NCBI GenBank assembly: GCA_030378125.1
Contig: JAUCGN010000023.1
Span: forward strand, 1 to 14,643
DNA length: 14,643 bases
From: Thiotrichales bacterium HSG1
Lineage (GTDB): Bacteria > Pseudomonadota > Gammaproteobacteria > Beggiatoales > Beggiatoaceae
Reading direction: 5' to 3'
Program-made: the position numbers and the translations under genes
The notes under the pieces: model-generated
What the model saw: only the letters and a program-made list of their open reading frames with translations
Told to the model about the DNA's origin: nothing
Database searches by the model: none
In this document: positions 1 to 7,800 of the stretch, piece after piece
Numbering within the stretch: the first letter of the stretch is position 1
How the letters are laid out: the number at the start of each line of letters is the position of its first letter

Positions 1-59
1 TACGCAACTTAGCATTGTAATTTTATACTTTAATTTTTACAGAAATTATGAAAAATCAA

Positions 60-78
60 ATATACTTTATAAGTATAT
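60..78. repeat. AT-rich inverted repeat upstream of the hybrid kinase
   Basis: Arms atatactt (60-67) and aagtatat (71-78) are exact reverse complements around a 3-base centre. It lies about 35 bases ahead of the kinase start. It could be an operator or a weak hairpin ending a gene off the left edge. AT-only palindromes arise easily by chance in this base composition, so no role is claimed. Confidence 0.3.
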
Positions 79-113
79 AATTTTATTGAAATATTATTTT
101 TTAGAAGTTGTCA

Positions 114-1670
114 ATGCGTAAGTCCTATCTTATTAAAAGCCAAAAGCGTCAACTTGAAGTTTTGGTAACTGAACGCACTACTGAATTACAAAAATCAAAT
201 CAACAGTTAATCACAGCTAAAGAAAAAGCTGAAATAGCTAATCAAACTAAAAGCACTTTCTTAGCCAGCATGAGCCACGAATTGCGTACCCCGTTAAATG
301 GTATTTTAGGCTTTGCCCAAATTCTAAAACGTGATCTATCTATCACCGCTAAACAACAACATGGTCTGAATGTCATTGAACAAAGTGGTAATCATTTGTT
401 AAATTTGATTAACGATGTGCTTGATTTGGCTAAAGTTGAAGCAAATAAAGTAGAATTGTACGAAACCAATTTTTATTTACCTTCATTATTGACTGGTGTT
501 AGTGAAATTATAAAGATTAAAACTAAAGCTAAAAATATTGATTTTAATTTAAAACTAGCGAATGACTTACCTAATAATGTTCATGGTGATGAACGAAGAT
601 TGCGACAAATATTATTGAATTTATTGGGTAATGCTGTCAAGTTTACGGATCAGGGTAGTGTTAGTTTGCAAGTTAATATGAATAAGGGCAAAGACATAGC
701 TTTGCCCCTACGGACGCAATGTAGGGGCGAACCTGCGTGTTCGCCCGCTCCATCCTTAATTTCTTTCAAAATAGAAGATACTGGAGTTGGTATTTCTTCT
801 GAAAATCTTAAGACTGTTTTTAAACCTTTTGAACAAGTTGGCGAGCAAGAACAGCAAGCGAAAGGGACTGGTTTGGGATTAGCTATAAGTAAGAATTTAG
901 TTGAATTGATGGGCGGACAACTTAAAGTTAGCAGTCAAATCAACGTTAGTACACAATTTTGGTTTGAAATAACTTTATCAATTGTGGATCATGATGTTGT
1001 AAAAATCTCTAGCCAGCAACCAATTATCGGATTCAAGGGTGAATCACCCAAAATATTAGTTGTAGATGACAATTTGGAAAATCGAGCCGTTATACTTGAC
1101 TTGCTTGCTCCATTAGGTTTTTTGGTTGAATCAGCTAATGATGGACAGGAAGGATTAGAAAAAGCCATTGAGTGGCAACCTGATGTTATTATTACCGATT
1201 TAATCATGCCTAAAATGGATGGTTTTGAGTTAATCCGCCAATTGCGACAATCTTCACTGTTGAAAGACAAACTAATAATTGCTTCTTCAGCCAGTGTATA
1301 TGATGTTGATAAAAATAAGAGTTTGGATATGGGTAGTAATGCTTTCTTGCCCAAACCGATTCAAGTCGAAAGGCTTCTTGAGCAATTGCAGCAGTTTCTT
1401 AACCTAACTTGGATATATAGAGATGAGGTTAAAAAAACTGTTGAAGAAATTTCTCAACCAATGGTATTTCCTCCATTAGATAAGCTTGAGGAAATGTATG
1501 AGTTATCATTAATTGGTAATGTTAATAAAATGGAAGAATATATTGATATTTTGACTGAATCGGATGTTAACCTTAAACCTTTTATTACACAAGTACAAGC
1601 CTTTCTTAAAGAATATCAATTAGAGGAATTGAGTGAATGGCTTGAAGGAGAAATGACAAATGATAAATAA
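114..1670 (+). CDS. Hybrid histidine kinase/receiver, no sensor domain
   Basis: A soluble hybrid sensor kinase of 518 residues. Residues 1-40 form a charged helix resembling the linker that follows the last membrane segment in large propeller/Y_Y_Y-type kinases. Then come the HisKA H-box (SHELRTPLNG, His55), a HATPase domain with N-box (about 163-178), G1 EDTGVGI (221-227) and G2 GTGLGLAI (251-258), and a receiver (about 313-428) with acidic pair Asp318/Asp319, phospho-acceptor Asp362 and Lys414. A helical tail follows. No membrane segment is present. ATG at 114 has AGAAG six bases upstream and is preferred; TTG at 108 is the alternative, with an in-frame stop at 102-104. Residues about 191-213, between N-box and G1, are an insertion encoded by a palindromic repeat. 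It overlaps the next gene by 11 bases, suggesting one operon. Its likely partner is that regulator (inference). Confidence 0.93.
   Translation: MRKSYLIKSQKRQLEVLVTERTTELQKSNQQLITAKEKAEIANQTKSTFLASMSHELRTPLNGILGFAQILKRDLSITAKQQHGLNVIEQSGNHLLNLINDVLDLAKVEANKVELYETNFYLPSLLTGVSEIIKIKTKAKNIDFNLKLANDLPNNVHGDERRLRQILLNLLGNAVKFTDQGSVSLQVNMNKGKDIALPLRTQCRGEPACSPAPSLISFKIEDTGVGISSENLKTVFKPFEQVGEQEQQAKGTGLGLAISKNLVELMGGQLKVSSQINVSTQFWFEITLSIVDHDVVKISSQQPIIGFKGESPKILVVDDNLENRAVILDLLAPLGFLVESANDGQEGLEKAIEWQPDVIITDLIMPKMDGFELIRQLRQSSLLKDKLIIASSASVYDVDKNKSLDMGSNAFLPKPIQVERLLEQLQQFLNLTWIYRDEVKKTVEEISQPMVFPPLDKLEEMYELSLIGNVNKMEEYIDILTESDVNLKPFITQVQAFLKEYQLEELSEWLEGEMTNDK
686..746. repeat. Palindromic element inserted in frame in the kinase gene
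   Basis: Three overlapping hairpins occupy this stretch. The first is gggcaaag (686-693) with ctttgccc (700-707), the second cccctac (705-711) with gtagggg (721-727), the third gggcgaac (725-732) with gttcgccc (739-746). All arms are perfect. Hairpin 2 shares bases with both others, so it is mutually exclusive with each in part. The element is GC-rich in an AT-rich gene, stays open in the kinase frame and encodes about 20 residues with no counterpart in ordinary HATPase domains. Repeats with a gtaggggcgaac core are, from memory, common in Beggiatoa-like and cyanobacterial genomes. Confidence 0.85.
1645..1650 (+). promoter_or_regulatory. Shine-Dalgarno for the enhancer-binding regulator
   Basis: AAGGAG lies inside the 3' end of the kinase gene, nine bases before the ATG at 1660. 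It fixes that start and shows the regulator is translated from the kinase transcript. Confidence 0.75.
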
Positions 1671-3615
1671 AATTTTAATTGTTGATGATGAACCAAATAA
1701 TTTAGACGTGTTACGAAATTGTTTGTGTGATGCCGGCTTTGAGGTGATGGTAGCTATAAATGGAGAAAAAGCCCTTAAACGAGTTGCTTATATCAAGCCC
1801 GATCTTATTTTGTTGGATGTGATGATGCCGGGGATGGATGGATTTGAAACTTGCCGCCGTTTGAAAAAAAATGAGGTAACAAAAGATACGCCAATTATCT
1901 TTATAACTGCTAAAACGGAAACAGTTAATAAAGTGGAAGGACTAAACATGAGTGCTGTTGACTACATAAGTAAACCATTCCAAACTGATGAAGTCATTGC
2001 AAGAATCAACAAACATTTAACTATTCATAATTTGCGGAAACAACTGGAAGTACAAAATACTCAATTGCGAGACTATGTTTATCATTTGGAAAGTTTAGCG
2101 ACTTTAGGAAAAGCTATCAATGAAACTCAAGATGTGGTTCAAATAATGGATAATGCTATGCAGGTGACATTGGCAGTGTTTAAGTGTGATCGGGCTTGGT
2201 TATTATATCCTTGTGACCCAAATGTAGTGAGTTGGAGTGTGCAAGTGGAAGCAACAACACCTGAGTGTCCGGGGGCTAAGAAATTAAATATAGATATACC
2301 TATGGAACCGGCAATATCTAAAATTATGAAAAATACCTTGTCTACAAGTGAGCCAATTGTTTTTGGTCCTGACCGTGAATATAAAGTACCCCAAAGTACT
2401 ACCGAACAATTTTCAGTTCAATCGCAGTTATGTTTAGCTATTTACCCAAAAATAGGCAAACCTTGGTTGTTTGGAATCCATCAATGTTCTCATACTCGAA
2501 TCTGGACTGATGATGAAGTGAATCTGTTTCAGGAATTTGGGCAGCAAATAGGTGTGAGTTTGGGGCTTTCTATTTCTGTGGAAGAATTGCATAAAAATCA
2601 AGAATGCTTATCCCGTAAGTCTTATCATAATTTTGTCGGTGCTTCTATACCAATGCAAATAATTTATCAAACTATTGATGATGTAGCAAGTAGTGAGGCA
2701 TCCATTTTAATTACGGGCGAATCTGGCACTGGTAAAGAACTATGTGCAGAAGCTATTTATAAAGAAAGTGATCGTGCCGATAAACCTTTTAAGATTTGTA
2801 ATTGTGCGGTTATTCCAGCAAATTTATTAGAAAGCCATTTATTTGGTCACATAAAAGGAGCTTTTACCGGAGCAGATAGTGAGCAAAATGGGTTGGTAGT
2901 ACAAGCCAATGGTGGAACTTTATTTTTAGATGAAATAGGTGAATTATCACTTTCAATGCAAAGTAGCTTATTGCGTTTTGTGCAAACTAAAACTTTTCAT
3001 AAGGTGGGTAGCCATAAATCAGAAAAAGCGGATGTTCGGTTAATTTATGCAACCAATCGGAATTTGTTAATAGAAATCAAAGCTGGGCGATTTAGAGAAG
3101 ACCTTTATTTTCGTATTAATCCAGTTGAGATAAACTTACCGGCTTTATGTAAACGTGGGCAAGATATCTTGTTGTTAGCTAAATTTTTTCTGTTTAAATT
3201 TGCTAAAAAAGAACAGAAAGATAGGCAAGGTTTTAGTCATGAGGCTGAGAAAATGCTTTTAAAATATGAGTGGCCGGGTAATGTACGTCAGTTGCAGGGG
3301 GTTATTCATAGTTTGGTTATATTAGGTAAAGGAAAAGTAATTACTGCTGAGATGTTAGAAGTCAAATTATTTAGTAAAGAAGCTGAATATGAAAGTTCTT
3401 CGCTTCCTTCTTCAGGTTATTTGTTGAATAATGATGAAAAACCAAATGTTATATTAACCTCAAATGATGCCATTCGTCCTTTTGAGGAAATTGAACAAGA
3501 GGTGATTAATAAAGCTATTGAATATTGTGATGGCGGTGTGGTTAAAGCAGCGAAGTTATTGGGTATAAGTAGGACTACCATTTACCGAAAGCAGCTAAGA
3601 AAATCTAGTAAATAA
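1660..3615 (+). CDS. Sigma-54 enhancer-binding response regulator (REC-GAF-AAA+-HTH)
   Basis: A 651-residue transcription activator for RpoN (sigma-54) polymerase. The receiver (1-120) has Asp9/Asp10, phospho-acceptor Asp53 and Lys105. A short helical linker leads to a GAF domain (about 150-305). The AAA+ domain (about 323-560) has Walker A GESGTGKE (353-360), the sigma-54 contact loop GAFTGA (400-405), Walker B LFLDE (421-425), the arginine-finger region GRFREDLYFRIN (476-487) and WPGNVRQL (538-545). A Fis-type helix-turn-helix (about 627-647, KAAKLLGISRTTIYRKQL) ends the protein. All residues needed for ATP hydrolysis and sigma-54 activation are present, so it should be active. The gene overlaps the kinase gene by 11 bases. 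The intergenic region just downstream holds palindromes and a sigma-54 promoter, the most likely local target. A GAF between REC and AAA+ implies a second, ligand input. Confidence 0.95.
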   Translation: MINKILIVDDEPNNLDVLRNCLCDAGFEVMVAINGEKALKRVAYIKPDLILLDVMMPGMDGFETCRRLKKNEVTKDTPIIFITAKTETVNKVEGLNMSAVDYISKPFQTDEVIARINKHLTIHNLRKQLEVQNTQLRDYVYHLESLATLGKAINETQDVVQIMDNAMQVTLAVFKCDRAWLLYPCDPNVVSWSVQVEATTPECPGAKKLNIDIPMEPAISKIMKNTLSTSEPIVFGPDREYKVPQSTTEQFSVQSQLCLAIYPKIGKPWLFGIHQCSHTRIWTDDEVNLFQEFGQQIGVSLGLSISVEELHKNQECLSRKSYHNFVGASIPMQIIYQTIDDVASSEASILITGESGTGKELCAEAIYKESDRADKPFKICNCAVIPANLLESHLFGHIKGAFTGADSEQNGLVVQANGGTLFLDEIGELSLSMQSSLLRFVQTKTFHKVGSHKSEKADVRLIYATNRNLLIEIKAGRFREDLYFRINPVEINLPALCKRGQDILLLAKFFLFKFAKKEQKDRQGFSHEAEKMLLKYEWPGNVRQLQGVIHSLVILGKGKVITAEMLEVKLFSKEAEYESSSLPSSGYLLNNDEKPNVILTSNDAIRPFEEIEQEVINKAIEYCDGGVVKAAKLLGISRTTIYRKQLRKSSK

Positions 3616-3679
3616 CCTCACGTTGGACATATTCCAATTTTATCAAAATACCTTCACCAATTAGATATACTCTGTATAG

Positions 3680-3721
3680 TTAAACCGGGTAGGGTCGGTG
3701 TAACGCAGTGAAACCGACCTT
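3680..3721. repeat. Palindromic intergenic repeat, copy 1
   Basis: Begins with ttaaaccgggtagggt (3680-3695). Bases 3691-3699 pair with 3713-3721 (nine pairs, one G-T wobble, core GGTCGGT/ACCGACC) around a 13-base loop. Its first 16 bases match 4724-4739 at 15 positions, and the stem resembles the hairpin at 14230-14272. It looks like a member of a dispersed high-copy repeat family. Confidence 0.6.
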
Positions 3722-3734
3722 CCGATGTTAAGTT

Positions 3735-3765
3735 GTTTCGGGAATGAAAGCGGATTTCCTGAAAC
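3735..3765. repeat. 10-bp hairpin of unknown role
   Basis: gtttcgggaa (3735-3744) pairs with ttcctgaaac (3756-3765), with one G-T wobble at 3740/3760, around an 11-base loop. No T-run follows, so it is not a standard intrinsic terminator for the upstream operon on the + strand, although it is well placed to stabilise a 3' end. Confidence 0.5.
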
Positions 3766-3848
3766 TCTTACATTATTTTATAACAGATTTAACACCCCAC
3801 TTCCATCCACTCTTCATTTAAGTAGAGAAGATTTCCTCTCCCTCTGCC

Positions 3849-3904
3849 GTTCCAAAATGGAACGTTCTCAGGTTTCAAAATGAAACATTGTTCCAAAATG
3901 TAAC
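3849..3904. promoter_or_regulatory. Three palindromic activator sites, putative sigma-54 enhancer
   Basis: Three 15-bp units: GTTCCAAAATGGAAC (3849-3863), GTTTCAAAATGAAAC (3872-3886) and GTTCCAAAATGTAAC (3890-3904), separated by 8 and 3 bases. The first two are perfect dyads with 5-bp arms around a constant AAAAT. Between them one base pair changes on both sides at once (C/G to T/A), which points to recognition of a dyad. Their centres lie about 155, 132 and 114 bases upstream of the predicted start of transcription, the usual range for sigma-54 enhancers. The Fis-type HTH regulator encoded immediately upstream is the obvious candidate binder (inference). Confidence 0.75.
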
Positions 3905-3932
3905 GTTATTTTATGCTGTTTAAATTAGTCTT

Positions 3933-3950
3933 ATTTATCAAATTTATCAA
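3933..3950 (+). repeat. Tandem 9-bp repeat, possible bending site
   Basis: ATTTATCAA occurs twice without a gap. Each copy contains TATCAA, which fits the WATCAR half of the IHF consensus, but the TTR part is not in the right place. The position between enhancer sites and promoter is where IHF normally bends DNA in sigma-54 systems. Low confidence as IHF, certain as a repeat. Confidence 0.35.
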
Positions 3951-3984
3951 TATAAACAATCTAATAAAGTTAAATTAACTCTTT

Positions 3985-3999
3985 TGGAATACCTTTTGC
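3985..3999 (+). promoter_or_regulatory. Sigma-54 (-24/-12) promoter
   Basis: TGGAATACCTTTTGC has GG at 3986-3987 and GC at 3998-3999, exactly ten bases apart, with the preferred T before GG and TT before GC. It departs from the consensus TGGCAC-N5-TTGC in the C, C and G of the -24 half. Predicted transcription start is near 4011, giving a leader of about 48 bases to the ATG at 4059. It is the only GG-N10-GC I found on the + strand between the palindromes and the gene. Confidence 0.75.
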
Positions 4000-4058
4000 G
4001 ATATAGGATATTAATACACCATATTTTTTTAATATATCTTATGAGGTAGTTTTTTATT

Positions 4059-4700
4059 ATGTTTTCATGGCTTTTAGCTTTAAACAAACCGCAAGCAAGT
4101 ACCAGTTCACAGTCACGTTTGCAAAAGAACACGGTTCATCTTTATGAGCAGGGTGCGTCTAAATCACGCATTGAATTGTATTGGAAACGGTGGCTTGGAT
4201 GGGCCTTTGTCTCATTTGCTGCTCTCATGTTCGGGACTGGGACAGCGTCTGCTCTATGCGGGAGTGCCCAGATTATAGCGAATATTTGTCTATGTGAGAA
4301 AGGAGGGTCTTTAGATTGTAACGGCTTAACCTATACTGGGTGGTATATAGTTCCTGGGGGGCCTACCAACCCCGAAGCTGTCCAAAATGTTAACGGGCCC
4401 TGTCCGAGATCAAACAACGTTGAATACTGTACTAGCTCCGGGTGTGTGGCGCCGGACATGACCATCGTTCTTCCAAATGGTACAGCCACATTCAAAAATT
4501 TGAATGATAACACGTTTTTCTCCTGCGATTATAACAATGGGACGGCGTCTAATTTTGTTGACGCTGTTGTCAACCCTGTGAAAACCGCCACTCCAGCACC
4601 ACTAACTTCCGCTGAATCAGTGATTATTGGGGCGATCTCTCTTGTCGGTATCGCAGCATTTCTTAGAAGGAAATATAAAGTGAGTGTGGATAAAGAGTGA
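4059..4700 (+). CDS. Secreted Cys-rich protein with C-terminal sorting-type anchor
   Basis: A 213-residue protein of no family I recognise. Residues 1-44 are a polar extension, then a signal-peptide-like segment (WKRWLGWAFVSFAALMFGT, 42-60) ends near ASA-L at 63-66. The mature part (66-180) is small, rich in Gly, Asn and Pro, and has eight cysteines (67, 77, 79, 87, 115, 124, 129, 156), suggesting disulfides outside the cytoplasm. The end has the tripartite form of exosortase substrates: short motif PAPLTSAES (179-187), hydrophobic helix (188-202), then RRKYK. The motif is not PEP and only loosely like IPTL-CTERM, so the sorting enzyme is not identified. ATG at 4059 has GAGG at 4043-4046, 12 bases upstream; TTG at 4176 would give an ordinary signal peptide but lacks a ribosome site. 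Local GC is about 55% in two counted 60-base lines, against 33% in one line of the upstream regulator gene. A sigma-54 promoter precedes it. Confidence 0.8.
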   Translation: MFSWLLALNKPQASTSSQSRLQKNTVHLYEQGASKSRIELYWKRWLGWAFVSFAALMFGTGTASALCGSAQIIANICLCEKGGSLDCNGLTYTGWYIVPGGPTNPEAVQNVNGPCPRSNNVEYCTSSGCVAPDMTIVLPNGTATFKNLNDNTFFSCDYNNGTASNFVDAVVNPVKTATPAPLTSAESVIIGAISLVGIAAFLRRKYKVSVDKE

Positions 4701-4883
4701 CCGACTAGCCAGGGTCACTGCCATTAAGCCGGGTAGGGTGCATAAACGGTAGTGTCATACACCACATGGGTGGAGTTGGTGTATTACGCTTCGCTTATAC
4801 ACCTCTGAAAAGTAAATATATACCTTTCCTCTAGATGACACTCCAAAATTGACAAGAGCAGCTACTCAAGTATTGAAGTATAA
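4701..4883. other. Convergent intergenic region with repeat
   Basis: Space between the 3' ends of the secreted-protein gene (+) and the CheA-like gene (-). It is mostly filled by the repeat at 4724-4842. No T-rich intrinsic terminator is evident for either strand. Confidence 0.5.
4724..4842. repeat. Palindromic intergenic repeat, copy 2
   Basis: Starts with ttaagccgggtagggt (4724-4739), 15 of 16 identical to the start of copy 1. It contains atacacc (4757-4763), ggtgtat (4778-4784) and atacacc (4797-4803), so the middle arm can pair with either neighbour. An outer pair agtgtcat (4751-4758) and atgacact (4835-4842) encloses them. The right boundary is uncertain; the part after 4803 may not belong to the element. 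Confidence 0.55.
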
Positions 4884-7800
4884 TTATTTATCCACTAGTA
4901 AATCATTAATATTATTAAGTAATTCCACCTCATTAAATGGTTTACCCAAATAACGATTAATTCCAATCTTTTCAGCTTTATCACGATGTTTAGCTCCAGT
5001 ACGGGAGGTAATCATAATTATTGGTATATGTTTCAAGTCGTCATTGTTGCGAACTTGAGTTGCCAATTCATAACCATCCATGCGCGGCATTTCAACATCC
5101 AACAACATCAAATCTGGAATATTTTCTTGTAGTTGAGCTATGGCATCAATACCATCTTTAGCAGTAATTACTTCCATTCCTTGACGTTTCAACAATCTAG
5201 CCGTAACTTTGCGTACCGTAATTGAATCATCCACCACCATGATAGTGTTAGTTACCAGTTTTTCTTCTTCTATTTCTGAAATTTGAGGAGCAACAAATTT
5301 GGTAGTATCAATCCTAGTTAAAGCTGGCACATCCAAGATGATAACAACTCGCCCATCCCCAAGAATACTGGCTCCAGCTATCCAATTAATTGCACCAATC
5401 TGAGGACCAATAGATTTAACTACAATTTCTCTACTTCCTTCAATTCCATCCACCAACAAAGCTACCCGATGATCTACAGTTCGTACCAATAATAATGGCA
5501 CTAAATCTGTTTCCAACGAAGTCGCTTTACTAAATCCGAGCAATTCCCCTAAATGAAAAATATCATAATCATTATCCATATATTTATAATGAGTTACTTT
5601 ATCATTATCACCAATTACTTGCTCTCGTGGAACCCGCATTACGGCATCAAGATGATTAATAGGAATTGCCATAGTTTCATCACCAACGTGGATCAACAAA
5701 GCCTGATTAATAGTTAAAGACAATGGCAAGCGAATTTCAAAGGTAGTTCCTTCACCAGTTTTAGAAAATATTCGTAAATTACCACCTAATTGTTTGATTT
5801 CACTGTTGGCAACGTCCATACCGACTCCACGCCCGGATAGTTGAGTTACCATTTTAGCAGTAGAAAAAGCTGGTTCCAGCACAAATTGCATTAATTCATG
5901 ATCGTTTATCACCGTATCTGGCTGAATTAAACCACGTTCTTCAGCTTTCTGTCGGATTGCAGCTAAGTTTAAACCGGCACCATCATCGCTGAGTTTGATG
6001 ATCAGTTCCGCTCCTTCTTTAGTGATATTAATCGTTATCTTGGCTATAGTTGACTTGCCAACTTGTTTTCGAGCCTGAGCATCTTCAACTCCATGTCCTA
6101 TAGCGTTGCGTAGCATATGTTCTAATGGAGCTACAACCCGGTTCAATACTGTTCTTTCAAATTCAATATTTTCTCCTTCAATAGAAAAATCAGCTTGTTT
6201 TCGTAGTTCTCTAGCGGTTAACCTAGCTATCCGTTGTAAACGTGGCGAAATTCTTGAAAAGGGAACCATACGAGTACGCATGATATTTTCCTGTAGCTCG
6301 GCACCAATTCTGCTTTGCTGAACCAATAGGGTATCACTTTGCCTAGTTACAGTTTTAAGAGAATCTTCAATGTTGCTTAAGTCATTGATACTTTCCATTA
6401 AACTACGGGATAACTGTTGCATTACTGAAAAGCGGTCTAACTCTAATGGATCAAATTCAATGTCATTTTCCTTTACTCCACCATAGTGAGAGATAATTTG
6501 GGCTTCAGTTTCTATCTCAAATCTCCGCAATTGGTCCCGTAAACGGATGACAGTTTGTTCCATTTCGTTCAAATTATTTTTAATCGAACCCTGTTGCTGT
6601 TCCATGTGGGCTCGTGAAATAGATAGTTCACCGGCTAAATTAGTCAATTTATCAATTAACGTGGCCCGAACTCTTATTCTATCATCACCGCTATCGACTA
6701 ATTCAGTTTCCTTTTCAACCGGTTGTTTACCTGTATCAGTGGTTTCTGATTCTTTGGGTATTTCTGGTTTGTCAGTTACTGTTATGGTATCTGGTTCTTT
6801 TTGATCTATATATGCTTCAATTTTTTTAATTAAATCAGCAGGCATTTCTAAAGTTACGCCTGAACGTATTGCTTCTAGCATAGCTGCCAGTTCATCTACA
6901 CTATTTTGAACGATTTCTTGTAGTTTGACACTGGATTGAGCAGTCCCTTCAACAATTTTGGTTAATACAGACTCTAAATGGTGGCTTAAATCACCCATTT
7001 GAATAATGCCAACCATACGAGCCCCACCCTTTAAAGTATGCAATTCACGTTGCAACTCTTTCATTAACTTCATATTATTTGGGGCAGCAGTCCAACGTTC
7101 TAATAATGATTGAGTATTTTCTAAAATTTCTTCAGCTTCATCCAGAAAGATTGCTAAAAATTCATCTGTAGTATCAGGTAAATCATCATCTTCCTCATCA
7201 TCGTCAGTTTTTTCAACCGAAGGATTAGAATTCTGCTCTACTTTAGTTAATAAATTTTGTAATACTTCTGGTTCTGGTGGTTTATTATTATTAAGTAAAT
7301 CATCTACTAATTTAACTGCTTCCTCAAATAAAACTATAACTTCTGGTAATAGTTCAGTTTTTTGTTCTAATAAAGTTGCTGCATAACTTTCCAGTGGGGC
7401 AACTATGTTTGAAACAGCATTAAAATCTACGGTACGCGAGCTACCATTAAGAGTGTGAAAAGAACGTACTACTTCCTGAGTCATACAATCTTGAGGATTA
7501 AAATTCTGTAGGTAATTTTTTAAATCAGCCAAATGTTCATTGGCCTCAGTTTTAAATATTTCTAATAGTCTTGGATCAATCTCCTCCTCATCATCATCGA
7601 TCAACTCTCCATCCATTAATTCATCACTTATATCCTCAAATTCACTTTCAGAAAAATTGCTATCGTCCAATTCTAAATCAGATATATCTCCGGGCAAATC
7701 ATCATCTAAGTCTAAATCAGATATATCATCCAAGTTTAAATCAATACTTGACTCACTGTCATCAAGTGATGGTAAATCATTAACAATCTCAAGTGATTCT

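Larger units (their letters stand above)
3616..4058 (+). other. Regulatory intergenic region, 443 bases, no gene
   Basis: No convincing coding sequence on either strand; the minus-strand ORF overlapping its right end is a shadow. In order it holds a small hairpin just after the regulator (ttgga 3623-3627 with tccaa 3633-3637, then TTTT; a weak terminator at best), a repeat (3680-3721), a second hairpin (3735-3765), three palindromes (3849-3904), a tandem 9-mer (3933-3950), a sigma-54 promoter (3985-3999) and a leader with GAGG at 4043-4046. Confidence 0.7.

Noticed and set aside
989..1354. Minus-strand open frame inside the kinase receiver region
   Set aside because: Shadow of the conserved receiver domain on the + strand.
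3623..3641. Intrinsic terminator after the kinase-regulator operon
   Set aside because: Stem of only 5 bp with a 5-base loop and four T; too weak to annotate.
3849..3904. Small CRISPR-like array
   Set aside because: Units are only 15 bases and gaps only 8 and 3 bases, too short for spacers. The dyad structure and position fit protein-binding sites better.
3947..4132. Minus-strand open frame across the sigma-54 promoter and start of the secreted-protein gene
   Set aside because: Short, no ribosome site, and overlaps well-supported control elements and coding sequence on the other strand.
4176..4700. Alternative TTG start giving a normal-length signal peptide
   Set aside because: No Shine-Dalgarno precedes it. 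The ATG at 4059 has GAGG and a promoter at the right distance upstream. Kept as a possibility only.
4059..4700. Assigning the protein to PEP-CTERM
   Set aside because: The tail has the tripartite layout but no Pro-Glu-Pro motif, and no exosortase gene is in the window.
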